From the NCBI GenBank assembly GCA_016713625.1, contig JADJOT010000013.1, positions 116,387 to 180,386 on the forward strand: 64,000 nt of DNA. The letters are read 5' to 3'. Positions 1 through 7,925 of the stretch are shown one piece after another. The notes beneath the pieces were generated by a model, which was given only the letters and a program-made list of their open reading frames with translations, searched no databases and was not told the origin of the DNA. Each line of letters begins with the position of its first letter. Position 1 is the stretch's first letter. Both the position numbers and the translations under genes were made by a program. Source of the DNA: Candidatus Accumulibacter affinis. GTDB taxonomy: Bacteria > Pseudomonadota > Gammaproteobacteria > Burkholderiales > Rhodocyclaceae.

Positions 1-668
1 CCTCGGCTTCCTTGCGATCCGCTTCGCGACGAGCGGCTACCTCGGCCGCCTGGCGCTCCGTTTCCCGACGAGCGGCGACTTCAGCTGCCTGGCGCTCTGC
101 TGCCCGACGAGCGGCGACCTCGGCTGCCTGGCGCTCCGCTTCCCGACGAGCGGCGACCTCGGCTGCCTGGCGCTCTGCTGCCCGACGAGCGGCGACTTCG
201 GCTGCCTGATGCTCGGCTTCACGACGAGCGGCTACCTCGACCGCCCGGCGCTCCGCTTCCGCGCGTGCCGCTTCTTCGGCGGTCTTGCGCTCGGCTTCGC
301 GACGAGCGGCGGCCTCGGCCCCTTGGCGCTCCGCTTCACGACGAGCGGCGACTTCGGCTGCCTGATGTTCGGCTTCACGACGAGCGGCTACCTCGACCGC
401 CCGGCGCTCCGCTTCCGCACGTGCCGCTTCTTCGGCGGTCTTGCGCTCGGCTTCGCGACGAGCGGCGGCCTCGGCCGTCTGACGTTCGGCTTCGCGGCGA
501 GCGGCTAGCTCAGCCGCCTGGCGCTCCGCTTCACGATGCGCGGCTGCCTCGGCCGCCTTACGTTCGGCTTCGTGACGAGCGGCTTCCTCGGCGTTCTTGC
601 GCTCCGCTTCACGATGCGCAGCGTCCTCGGCGGCTTGGCGTTCAGCTTCGCGGCGCGCGGCGACCTCG
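1..668. repeat. 39-bp tandem coding repeat with a 156-bp higher-order repeat
   Basis: The helical repeat protein is encoded by about 17 copies of a 39-bp unit. Inside it, positions 206-320 and 362-476 are nearly identical over about 115 bp, offset by 156 bp (4 x 39). This shows recent duplication of a four-unit block. The units nearest the left edge (about 40-200) are also nearly identical to each other, so copy number is probably variable between strains. It is a coding repeat, not CRISPR: there are no spacers. Confidence 0.85.
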
Positions 669-820
669 GCGGCCTGACGGGTGGCCTCGGCGAGAAGCCG
701 CTCACTCGTGTCTCGATCCTGCCGTTTGGCGGTCGATCGGCGAAGTTTGAAGAAATGCCGCGCCAGGATAGCCGCCAGCACACCCGCTGCGATCAACAAC
801 AAAATCTCAATGATTGACAT
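1..820 (-). CDS. Membrane-anchored long-helix repeat protein (C-terminus beyond window)
   Basis: The gene starts at ATG 820-818 with GAAGGA six bases upstream and stays open to the window edge, giving at least 273 residues. Residues 1-21 are a hydrophobic segment (MSIIEILLLIAAGVLAAIL) and then a basic stretch. From about residue 50 the protein consists of tandem 13-residue units of the type R-E-A-E-R-Q-A-A-E-V-A-A-R, about 17 copies. The composition is almost only Ala, Glu and Arg, as in TolA domain II or single-alpha-helix linkers. A helical rod projecting from the inner membrane is the likely architecture. The C-terminal domain, which would reveal the function, is outside the window. TolA-like or other envelope-spanning roles are guesses. 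Confidence 0.8.
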   Translation of the reverse strand, partial: MSIIEILLLIAAGVLAAILARHFFKLRRSTAKRQDRDTSERLLAEATRQAAEVAARREAERQAAEDAAHREAERKNAEEAARHEAERKAAEAAAHREAERQAAELAARREAERQTAEAAARREAERKTAEEAARAEAERRAVEVAARREAEHQAAEVAARREAERQGAEAAARREAERKTAEEAARAEAERRAVEVAARREAEHQAAEVAARRAAERQAAEVAARREAERQAAEVAARRAAERQAAEVAARRETERQAAEVAARREADRKEAE

Positions 821-1364
821 GGAAGGTCCTTCGCTCTGACGATCAGTTATCACCCTCGGAACCTGCCGAAGCAAACCCGGCCTCTGTCCCAACCATTGGC
901 CGATGCAGCAGCCCAACTCGTAGCCACATGATAAAACGAATAACCAGGCGATTGGGTGATCGCTTCGTCGCGATGCTGCCCTGGCGTCGGTGCAAATAAC
1001 GATCGAACAGCGACGGGCTGCCCGTCCGGGCCGGGCCACGACCGTCCGTCTGGAGAGCATGGTCCAGCCACCCACGCCCCCAACCAACAGGTCCTTGCGC
1101 AGGCCGACAAGGTCGCCGGCTCGACGCTCGCAGCCCGCCAGCCGGGTTTGCCAAGAAAGGGAGGAAAGCGTTCTCGGTCGACAAGCTCGCATAGCGGTCA
1201 GGCGCGGAAACTGAGAGAATCCGCCTTCGGGAACGCTGCGGGCCAATCGGAAGAGTCCAGATTGGCCCGCAGCGACACCACGGAACATCAGGATTCGCAG
1301 CGACTCCTGAACAACATGCTGTTCGCTGGCCCGGCAGACGGGTGCGGCGACAGAGGAGGCAGGA
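821..1364. other. 545-bp intergenic region upstream of ribBA
   Basis: This gap separates the divergent helical repeat gene and ribBA. I see no convincing gene in either direction; the open frames here lack a ribosome-binding site or known motifs. It holds one strong hairpin (1234-1274). I looked for the conserved segments of an FMN riboswitch, which often precedes riboflavin genes, and did not find them. Confidence 0.5.
1234..1274 (+). promoter_or_regulatory. Perfect 14-bp-stem hairpin in the ribBA leader
   Basis: Positions 1234-1247 (CGCTGCGGGCCAAT) are the exact reverse complement of 1261-1274, around a 13-nt loop. There is no T-run after the stem, so it is not a standard intrinsic terminator. 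It lies about 90 bp before the ribBA start. It may be a leader RNA structure, an mRNA stabiliser or a protein-binding palindrome. Confidence 0.55.
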
Positions 1365-2498
1365 ATGGCACCACAAAGCACTTCTGGCGACGTCGCGCCG
1401 ATCGAAGAGATCATTGTCGAAATGCGGGCCGGGCGCATGGTTGTCCTGGTAGACGAGGAAGACCGGGAAAACGAGGGCGATCTGATCCTGGCTGCCGAGC
1501 ATGTAAGTCCCGAGGCGATCAACTTCATGGCGCGCTTTGGCCGCGGCCTGATCTGCCTGACTCTGACCGAGGCACGCTGCCGGCAACTCGGCCTGACGCA
1601 GATGGCGCGCGACAACAAGAGCCCCTACAGCACCGCTTTCACGGTCTCGATCGAAGCAGCCGAAGGGGTGACCACCGGCATCTCGGCGCAAGACCGCGCG
1701 CTGACCATCGCGGCGGCAGTGGCCAGAAACGCCCGGCCTGACGACATCGTGCAGCCAGGCCATGTCTTCCCGATCATGGCTCGCCCCGGTGGCGTCCTGG
1801 TACGTGCCGGCCACACCGAAGCCGGCTGCGACCTGGCGCTGCTGGCCGGACTCGAACCGGCGGCGGTGATCTGCGAAATTCTCAAGGAAGACGGCAGCAT
1901 GGCGCGTCTGAGCGACCTGGTCGAGTTCGCCCGTGAGCATGGCCTCAAGATCGGCACCATCGCCGATCTGATTCACTACCGCAGTCGGCACGAAACGCTG
2001 GTCGAGCGCACGCTGTCCAAAACGGTGCAGTCCGAACACGGCGAGCTCACCCTGCACGCGTACACCGACTGCACCTCGAATGAAGTGCACCTGGTCCTCA
2101 CCAAGGGCGAGATCCGCCCGGACCGGGAGACGCTGGTGCGCGTACACGAACCGCTCTCGGTCGTCGACTTCCTCGATCCTGGCGGTGGTCGGCATACTTT
2201 CCCACTCAGCGTCGCCCAGGCAGCACTGGCGCGCGTGGAGGCCGGCGTGATCGTTCTCCTGCACCGCCCCGAAAGCGGCCAGGACCTGCTGGCCATCCTG
2301 CGTGAGCCGGTCGCCACCAAACGTCCGGCCACGCGCTGGGATCCCCGCATCTACGGCATCGGCGCGCAAATCCTGCGCGACCTCGGGGTCGGGAAAATGA
2401 AACTTCTCTCGAGCCCGCGCCGGATGCCCAGCATGACCGGTTTCGATCTCGAAGTGACCGGCCATATCGCCACGCCGGCAGACCTTGAAAGGCTCTGA
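1365..2498 (+). CDS. ribBA: 3,4-dihydroxy-2-butanone-4-phosphate synthase with degenerate GTP cyclohydrolase II-like domain
   Basis: The protein has 377 residues and starts after an AGGAGG-type site. Residues 1-205 are the RibB domain, which turns ribulose 5-phosphate into the four-carbon riboflavin precursor. Its acidic metal-binding motif DEEDRENEGDL is near residue 31, and HTEAGCDLA comes later. Residues 210-375 follow the RibA fold but lack the Cys-rich zinc site of GTP cyclohydrolase II; the equivalent stretch reads EPLSVVDFLDPGGGRH. RibA activity is therefore unlikely, and a separate ribA is expected elsewhere. Hybrids of this type are known in proteobacteria. It is the first gene of a tight set with ribH and nusB. 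Confidence 0.93.
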   Translation: MAPQSTSGDVAPIEEIIVEMRAGRMVVLVDEEDRENEGDLILAAEHVSPEAINFMARFGRGLICLTLTEARCRQLGLTQMARDNKSPYSTAFTVSIEAAEGVTTGISAQDRALTIAAAVARNARPDDIVQPGHVFPIMARPGGVLVRAGHTEAGCDLALLAGLEPAAVICEILKEDGSMARLSDLVEFAREHGLKIGTIADLIHYRSRHETLVERTLSKTVQSEHGELTLHAYTDCTSNEVHLVLTKGEIRPDRETLVRVHEPLSVVDFLDPGGGRHTFPLSVAQAALARVEAGVIVLLHRPESGQDLLAILREPVATKRPATRWDPRIYGIGAQILRDLGVGKMKLLSSPRRMPSMTGFDLEVTGHIATPADLERL

Positions 2499-3013
2499 TG
2501 GGCACCCCGAACCAACTTGCAGGCACTCCTCACATGGCACGCTACGAGAACATTTACGAGTACAGGGTTTCGCTTCAGGGCGCCGGACTGACCATCGGCG
2601 TGGTCATGAGCCGCTTCAATCAGGACATCGGTGAAGGGTTGCTCAGTGCCTGCACCAGCGAACTCACACGCCTTGGGGTCGGCGAAGACAACATTCGCAT
2701 CGCCACCGTTCCAGGGGCTCTGGAAATTCCGCTGGCGCTCCTGACAATGGCTCGCAGCGGCCGTTTCAATGCGCTGATCGCGCTTGGTGCGGTGATCCGC
2801 GGCGAGACCTATCATTTCGAGATCGTCGCCAACGACTCCTGCCGGGCGCTCATGGAGGTGCAACTCACGACCAGCGTACCGATTGCCAATGGCATTCTCA
2901 CCTGCGAAGACGACGACCAGGCACTCGCCCGCATGCATCAAAAAGGTTCTGATTGCGCACAGGCGGCGATCGAGATGGCCAACCTGCTGCGCGCCATCGG
3001 GGAGCCATCATGA
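2498..3013 (+). CDS. ribH: 6,7-dimethyl-8-ribityllumazine synthase
   Basis: This is lumazine synthase, the penultimate enzyme of riboflavin synthesis. It condenses the RibB product with the pyrimidine made via RibA/RibD. Family motifs are visible: GALEIPLA, VIRGETYHFE and a SRFN segment near the N-terminus. The ATG at 2498 overlaps the ribBA stop by one base and has GAAAGG five bases upstream. A second in-frame ATG at 2534 gives a protein starting MARYENIYEY, the usual start in relatives, so the first 12 residues are doubtful. The stop overlaps the nusB start (ATGA). Confidence 0.94.
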   Translation: MGTPNQLAGTPHMARYENIYEYRVSLQGAGLTIGVVMSRFNQDIGEGLLSACTSELTRLGVGEDNIRIATVPGALEIPLALLTMARSGRFNALIALGAVIRGETYHFEIVANDSCRALMEVQLTTSVPIANGILTCEDDDQALARMHQKGSDCAQAAIEMANLLRAIGEPS

Positions 3014-3507
3014 TGGCCAAGCAATCGCCAGCAAACCCGGCCGGCAAGACCGTCGGGGCCAGATCACCCAGGCGGCGAGCGCGCGAATTCGTCCTGCAAG
3101 GGCTTTATCAGTGGCGGGTGAGCGGTAACGACGAAGCCGCGATCGAAGCGCATCTGCGCGACACGGACGGTTTCGACCAGGCCGACCGCGACTTCTTCCT
3201 TGGGCTGCTGCGCGGCGTTCTCGCGCAGCGACTCGCCCTCGAGGGACAACTGCAAGGCTATCTTGACCGCCCGTTCAGCGAATTGTCGCCGATCGAAGCT
3301 TGCGTTCTGCTGGCCGGGGCTTACGAGTTGGGCAATTACCCGCAAACGCCTTACCGGGTCATCATCAACGAGTCGATCGAACTGGCCAAGGCTTATGGTG
3401 GCACGGACGGTCACCGGTACGTCAACGGCGTTCTCGACAAACTCGCCGCCCGCTTGCGTCCGGCCGAGGTTGCCGTCCGCGGAGCGGCGCGTGGCAAAGG
3501 CCGTTGA
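3010..3507 (+). CDS. nusB: Transcription antitermination factor NusB
   Basis: NusB pairs with NusE (S10) and binds boxA RNA in rRNA antitermination. The 165-residue product is all helical, with a basic N-terminus (SPRRRAREFVLQGLYQW) and the typical C-terminal region VIINESIELAKAYGG...YVNGVLDKLA. ATG 3010 overlaps the ribH stop and has GGGGAG upstream; ATG 3013 is an equal alternative. The ribH-nusB-thiL order is widespread in beta- and gammaproteobacteria. The first 20 residues are a low-conservation basic tail. Confidence 0.94.
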   Translation: MMAKQSPANPAGKTVGARSPRRRAREFVLQGLYQWRVSGNDEAAIEAHLRDTDGFDQADRDFFLGLLRGVLAQRLALEGQLQGYLDRPFSELSPIEACVLLAGAYELGNYPQTPYRVIINESIELAKAYGGTDGHRYVNGVLDKLAARLRPAEVAVRGAARGKGR

Positions 3508-3551
3508 GTAAGCGCGCCGACTGACCTGCCCGACCCTGCACGAAAGCGACG

Positions 3552-4505
3552 ATGCCCAGCGAGTTCGAACTGATCCGGCGCTTTTTCTCCAGACCGACGC
3601 CGCAGGCTGTCCTCGGTCCCGGTGACGATTGTGCCCTCCTCGCCGCGTCCCCGGGCATGCAGCTGGCCGTCACCACCGACATGCTGGTCGCCGGCACGCA
3701 TTTCCTGCCCGACACGGATCCCTGCCAGCTCGGCTGGAAAACCCTGGCTGTAAACCTCTCGGATCTTGCCGCGATGGGAGCGAGGCCGCGCTGGGCCTTG
3801 CTTGCCGCCAGCCTGCCAGAAGCGCGCGTCGCGTGGATCGCGTCCTTTGCCGAAGGGTTGTTTGCCTGCGCCAGTCACTACGCGGTCGATGTGGTCGGCG
3901 GCGATACCACGCGCGGTCCGCTCACCTTCTGCCTGACCGCGATCGGCGAGGTGCCGGCCGGTCTGGCACTGCGTCGCGACCTTGCGCTGGCTGGAGACGA
4001 CCTCTGGGTTTCCGGCCAGCCTGGCCTGGCGGCACTGGCCCTAGCCCACCTGCAGGGCCGCACGCAGCTTCCAGCAGCGCTTGCCGATCGCTGCCTGGCG
4101 GCCCTGCAGCGGCCGCTGGCGCGCGTCGAACTAGGGCTGCGCCTGCGTGGTCTTGCGCATGCTGCGATCGACATTTCGGACGGCCTGCTCGCTGATCTTG
4201 GCCACATTCTCGAAGATTCAGCACTTGCCGCCGAGGTCTACCTGGCGCAGTTGCCGCCGCTGCCTGCGGCAGCGGAGCCGATCCTGGCGCGCAAATGTCA
4301 GCTCGCCGGCGGCGACGACTACGAACTCCTGTTCTCCGCATCTCCTGGAAAGCGCGCCGAGCTGAACGCACTCGCTGGCGAGCTGGCATTGCCGCTTTGG
4401 CGTTGCGGCCGGGTGAGCGGCGCTGCCCCGGGGCAGGTGATCGTGGTCGGCGAAGACGGCCGGCCGGTGGCCATCGAGGACAAAGGATTCGATCATTTTG
4501 GCTAA
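3552..4505 (+). CDS. thiL: Thiamine-monophosphate kinase
   Basis: ThiL phosphorylates thiamine monophosphate to thiamine pyrophosphate. The 317-residue length is normal. The glycine/acidic ATP-Mg motif GPGDDCALLA is at residues 23-32, TTDMLVAGTHF follows, and AVNLSDLAAMGA marks the PurM-like fold. The C-terminal region has GGDDYELLFS. The 44-bp gap after nusB is the largest in this gene run. The gene overlaps the TTG start of pgpA by 8 bp, which suggests translational coupling. Confidence 0.95.
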   Translation: MPSEFELIRRFFSRPTPQAVLGPGDDCALLAASPGMQLAVTTDMLVAGTHFLPDTDPCQLGWKTLAVNLSDLAAMGARPRWALLAASLPEARVAWIASFAEGLFACASHYAVDVVGGDTTRGPLTFCLTAIGEVPAGLALRRDLALAGDDLWVSGQPGLAALALAHLQGRTQLPAALADRCLAALQRPLARVELGLRLRGLAHAAIDISDGLLADLGHILEDSALAAEVYLAQLPPLPAAAEPILARKCQLAGGDDYELLFSASPGKRAELNALAGELALPLWRCGRVSGAAPGQVIVVGEDGRPVAIEDKGFDHFG

Positions 4506-4983
4506 ACCTCCGACGCTACAATTCCTGCTCGCGCATCCCGCGCACCTGGTCGCCTGCGGCTTCGGCAGTGGTCTGTCACCACTTGCGCCGGGAACCGTGG
4601 GTACTCTCTTCGCCTGGGCAATGTTCCCGCTGCTACGGCCATCGATGAGCGACTTCGGGATGCTGGGCTTTCTGCTATTGTGCTTCGTCGGCGGCGTCCT
4701 GGCGGTGCACCGGACCGGGGTTGACCTCGGCGTCATCGATCACGGCAGCATCGTCTGGGACGAGATCGTCCCCTTCTGGCTGGTGCTGCTCTTCTGCCCG
4801 ACGCCGTGGTTATGGCAGACGACGGCCTTCTGCCTGTTCCGCTTTTTCGATATCGTCAAACCGCAGCCGGCACGCTACTTCGACGAAAACGTCAAGAACG
4901 GCTTTGGCGTTATGTGTGACGACCTGATGGCCGCCGGCTATACACTGCTGGTGCTGGCCATCCTGCGCTTTGTGCTCGAATGA
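4498..4983 (+). CDS. pgpA: Phosphatidylglycerophosphatase A
   Basis: PgpA removes the phosphate from phosphatidylglycerophosphate at the inner membrane, the last step to phosphatidylglycerol. The 161 residues contain the N-terminal motif GFGSGLSPLAPGTVGTL, the acidic HGSIVWDEIVPFW segment and several hydrophobic helices. The start is a TTG codon inside the thiL end; no better in-frame ATG precedes the conserved region. The stop overlaps the pncC start (ATGA at 4980). Confidence 0.93.
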   Translation: MAKPPTLQFLLAHPAHLVACGFGSGLSPLAPGTVGTLFAWAMFPLLRPSMSDFGMLGFLLLCFVGGVLAVHRTGVDLGVIDHGSIVWDEIVPFWLVLLFCPTPWLWQTTAFCLFRFFDIVKPQPARYFDENVKNGFGVMCDDLMAAGYTLLVLAILRFVLE

Positions 4984-5489
4984 GCACTTGTGACCAGGGG
5001 TCGCTTGAAGGCCTGGCCACAGCCGTCGGCTGCTTGCTGTTGGCCAATGGTGAGCGCCTGGCGACGGCGGAATCCTGCACCGGTGGCTGGGTAGGGCAGT
5101 GCCTGACTGCCATCGCCGGGAGCTCGGCCTGGTTCGAACGTGGCTTCATCACCTACTCGAACGACGCCAAGACCGAGCTGCTTGGGGTCACCGCCAACAC
5201 CCTGGCAACGCAGGGTGCCGTCAGCGAAGCGACCGCCGCCGCCATGGCCCTGGGCGCGCTGCGGCACAGCCATGCCGATTGGGCTCTGGCGATCACCGGC
5301 ATCGCTGGCCCCGATGGGGGGTCACCAGACAGGCCAGTCGGCACCGTCTGCTTCGCCTGGGCCGGGCCGGCAGGTCGTGTAGATACCGCCACCCGATGCT
5401 TCCAGGGTGACCGTGCGGCCATACGAGCACAATCGGTCGCCCACGCGCTGACGGGTATCCTGGACCTGGCCAGGCTCCGTCTGGCCTGA
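4980..5489 (+). CDS. pncC: Nicotinamide-nucleotide amidohydrolase (CinA C-terminal family)
   Basis: PncC deamidates nicotinamide mononucleotide and so recycles NAD breakdown product. The protein is the 169-residue stand-alone CinA C-terminal domain. The catalytic motif AESCTGG is near residue 29, and SGxxWFxRGFITYSN, GAVSE and ITGIAGPDGG all match the family. The ATGA overlap with pgpA places it in the same transcript. recA follows on its own promoter, a frequent arrangement (cinA-recA). Confidence 0.93.
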   Translation: MSTCDQGSLEGLATAVGCLLLANGERLATAESCTGGWVGQCLTAIAGSSAWFERGFITYSNDAKTELLGVTANTLATQGAVSEATAAAMALGALRHSHADWALAITGIAGPDGGSPDRPVGTVCFAWAGPAGRVDTATRCFQGDRAAIRAQSVAHALTGILDLARLRLA

Positions 5490-5510
5490 TCGCTGGCGAC
5501 CTGGACGCCG

Positions 5511-5550
5511 CTGGTCATTTCCTGACAGCTGTATATAATGACAGTATATT
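5511..5550 (+). promoter_or_regulatory. recA promoter with LexA (SOS) box
   Basis: Positions 5529-5544 read CTGT-ATATAATG-ACAG, a full match to the proteobacterial SOS box CTGT-N8-ACAG. A TATAAT -10 hexamer (5534-5539) lies inside the box, so LexA would sit on the core promoter. The -35 is weak. The box is about 85 bp upstream of the recA start. Confidence 0.88.
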
Positions 5551-5628
5551 GGCGGTGCTGAGACGGGCATCTTCAGGACGGTCGAACGTGGGATAATTCC
5601 TCTCAACCAAGAAAAAGGACAGGCGATA

Positions 5629-6645
5629 ATGGAAGACAACAAGTCAAAGGCGCTGGCTGCTGCGTTGGCCCAGATCGAGAAACAGTTTGGCAAGGGCTCG
5701 ATCATGCGCATGGGCGAAGGTAGCGTCGTGACCGACCTGCCGGTGGTTTCAACCGGTTCGCTGGGACTCGATATTGCGCTGGGGATTGGCGGCCTGCCAC
5801 GTGGTCGGGTGGTCGAAATTTATGGCCCGGAGTCTTCGGGGAAGACAACACTGACCCTGCAGGTGATTGCTGAAATGCAGAAACTCGGCGGTACGGCAGC
5901 CTTCATCGACGCCGAACATGCTCTCGATCCCGGTTATGCGCAGAAACTTGGCGTGAATCTGGATGAATTGCTCATTTCCCAGCCGGATACCGGCGAGCAG
6001 GCTCTGGAGATCGCTGACATGCTGGTGCGCTCGGCAAGCGTCGATGTGGTAGTGATCGATTCGGTGGCCGCTCTCGTTCCGAAAGCGGAGATCGAAGGCG
6101 AGATGGGCGATTCCCTGCCGGGTCTGCAAGCCCGTCTGATGAGCCAGGCACTGCGCAAGCTGACCGCCAACATCAACCGTACCAACACCCTGGTCATTTT
6201 TATCAACCAGATCCGCATGAAAATAGGCGTCATGTTCGGCAGCCCGGAAACCACTACCGGTGGCAATGCCCTCAAGTTCTACGCTTCAGTTCGTCTTGAT
6301 ATTCGCCGCATCGGCAGCATCAAGAAGGGGGACGAAGTCATCGGGAACGAAACCCGCGTCAAGGTCGTCAAGAACAAGGTCGCCCCACCCTTCCGCGAAG
6401 CAATCTTCGACATCCTCTATGGCGAAGGAACTTCCCGCGAAGGCGAGATCATCGAACTCGGAGTGCTGCACAAACTGGTCGACAAGTCCGGATCCTGGTA
6501 CGCCTACAATGGTGAGAAGATTGGTCAGGGCAAGGACAACGCCCGTGAGTATCTCAAGAGCAAGCCGCATATCGCCCAGGAAATCGAAGCAAAAATCCGC
6601 GCAGCGGTCAATGTCCCGTCGCCGGCGATGATCGCACCCTCTTGA
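5629..6645 (+). CDS. recA: Recombinase RecA
   Basis: RecA forms the strand-exchange filament on single-stranded DNA and triggers LexA self-cleavage. The 338 residues include Walker A GPESSGKTT near residue 66, the VVVIDSVAAL Walker B region and loop L2 (FGSPETTTGGNALKFYASVR). The start follows AAAAAGGACAGGCGATA, a good ribosome-binding site. The acidic C-terminal tail is short (it ends NVPSPAMIAPS). It is controlled by the SOS box upstream. Confidence 0.98.
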   Translation: MEDNKSKALAAALAQIEKQFGKGSIMRMGEGSVVTDLPVVSTGSLGLDIALGIGGLPRGRVVEIYGPESSGKTTLTLQVIAEMQKLGGTAAFIDAEHALDPGYAQKLGVNLDELLISQPDTGEQALEIADMLVRSASVDVVVIDSVAALVPKAEIEGEMGDSLPGLQARLMSQALRKLTANINRTNTLVIFINQIRMKIGVMFGSPETTTGGNALKFYASVRLDIRRIGSIKKGDEVIGNETRVKVVKNKVAPPFREAIFDILYGEGTSREGEIIELGVLHKLVDKSGSWYAYNGEKIGQGKDNAREYLKSKPHIAQEIEAKIRAAVNVPSPAMIAPS

Positions 6646-6652
6646 AAGTCCG

Positions 6653-7105
6653 GTGATGCGCAACGCGGTGCGCGAACGGGCTCTCCGTCTGCTCGCCCAG
6701 CGCGAACACACGCGCCAGGAACTATCGACCAGACTGGCAGCCTCAGCTGAATCGGCGGAGCTGCTTGAAGCCTTGCTCGACGAGTTGACCGCCAGCGGAC
6801 TGCTTGCCGATGCGCGTTACGCAGCAGCGCGCTTCCACGCTCGATCCACGCGCTTGGGCGATGCGCGGCTGGCCTATGAACTGCGGTCAAAGGGGGTGTC
6901 AGTCGAACTGATCAGCGCCACGCTGGCCAACGGCGAAGACGAACTGACGCGCGCACGTCGCGTCTGGCAGCGACGCTTTGGCAGTCAGCCAACGGTCGCC
7001 GGCGATACTGCCGGGCGTGCTCGACAAATACGCTTCCTGGCCGGGCGAGGGTTTTCCGCTGAGACCATTCGGCGCTTGTTGCGTACCACTCTTGAAGATG
7101 ATTGA
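6653..7105 (+). CDS. recX: RecA regulatory protein RecX
   Basis: RecX caps or inhibits RecA filaments. The 150-residue helical protein carries the tandem three-helix motifs of the family, for example REHTRQELSTRL and RLGDARLAYELRSKGVS. It starts only a few bases after recA, at GTG 6653 or ATG 6656, so it depends on the SOS promoter. lptB begins three bases after its stop. Confidence 0.92.
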   Translation: MMRNAVRERALRLLAQREHTRQELSTRLAASAESAELLEALLDELTASGLLADARYAAARFHARSTRLGDARLAYELRSKGVSVELISATLANGEDELTRARRVWQRRFGSQPTVAGDTAGRARQIRFLAGRGFSAETIRRLLRTTLEDD

Positions 7106-7108
7106 ACG

Positions 7109-7843
7109 ATGGCAGACCCGCAGAGCACACTGTTTACACGCAACCTCAGAAAACGCTACAAGTCGCGCACGGTGGTACATGATGTTTCCTTCGACGTCGT
7201 CAGTGGTGAAGTGGTCGGGCTGCTCGGTCCAAACGGCGCCGGCAAGACCACCTGTTTCTACATGGTGGTTGGTCTGGTCGCTTGTGATGGGGGCGAAGTT
7301 CACCTCGACGCCGCCAGGCTTACGCACTTGCCGATTCACAAGCGTGCCCGACTGGGTGTTTCCTACCTGCCGCAGGAAGCCTCCGTTTTTCGCAAGCTGA
7401 CAGTCAGCGAAAACATCAAGGCCGTACTCGAATTGCAGAATTTGTCGGCTGACGACATCGAAGAGCGAACCGAAAGTCTGCTCGAGGAACTGCACATCAG
7501 CCATCTTCGCGCCAACCCCGCGACCTCGCTTTCCGGCGGCGAAAGGCGTCGAGTCGAAATTGCCCGTGCTCTTGCCAGCAGGCCACGTTTCATCCTGCTC
7601 GACGAGCCTTTTGCGGGCGTTGACCCGATCGCCGTGCTCGACATCCAGAAAATCATTGGTTTTCTCAAGGAACGGGGAATCGGCGTACTGATTACCGACC
7701 ACAACGTCCGCGAAACGCTGGGCATCTGTGACCACGCGTACATCATCAACGAGGGCTGTGTGCTTGCCGCTGGTCGGCCAGAGGAAATCATTTATAATGA
7801 AAACGTCCGGAAAGTGTATCTGGGCGAGAATTTCCGCCTCTGA
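7109..7843 (+). CDS. lptB: LPS export ATPase LptB
   Basis: LptB is the cytoplasmic ATPase of the LptB2FGC exporter that moves lipopolysaccharide to the outer membrane. The 244 residues show Walker A GPNGAGKTT (about 40-48), signature LSGGERRRVEIARALA, Walker B FILLDEPFAGVDP and the H-loop TDHNVRE. Usually lptC and lptA lie directly upstream; here recX does, three bases away, so lptA/lptC must be elsewhere. rpoN follows as usual. The unusual join may put lptB partly under the SOS promoter. Confidence 0.95.
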   Translation: MADPQSTLFTRNLRKRYKSRTVVHDVSFDVVSGEVVGLLGPNGAGKTTCFYMVVGLVACDGGEVHLDAARLTHLPIHKRARLGVSYLPQEASVFRKLTVSENIKAVLELQNLSADDIEERTESLLEELHISHLRANPATSLSGGERRRVEIARALASRPRFILLDEPFAGVDPIAVLDIQKIIGFLKERGIGVLITDHNVRETLGICDHAYIINEGCVLAAGRPEEIIYNENVRKVYLGENFRL

Positions 7844-7925
7844 ACCCCGACGGCCCTTCAGCTATCATTCGAGAACCATACGGGCAGTATCCCATGCCAA
7901 CGCGGCGGCTTACCCGGTTCCGTAC

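Noticed and set aside
1..668. Regular 39-bp repeats considered as a CRISPR array
   Set aside because: Units are contiguous without unique spacers and keep one reading frame without stops; they encode a helical protein.
821..1364. FMN riboswitch upstream of ribBA
   Set aside because: None of the conserved FMN aptamer segments could be seen in the leader.
843..2540. 565-residue open frame on the minus strand across ribBA
   Set aside because: It is antisense to a clear ribBA gene, with no family motifs; long antisense frames are expected at this G+C content.
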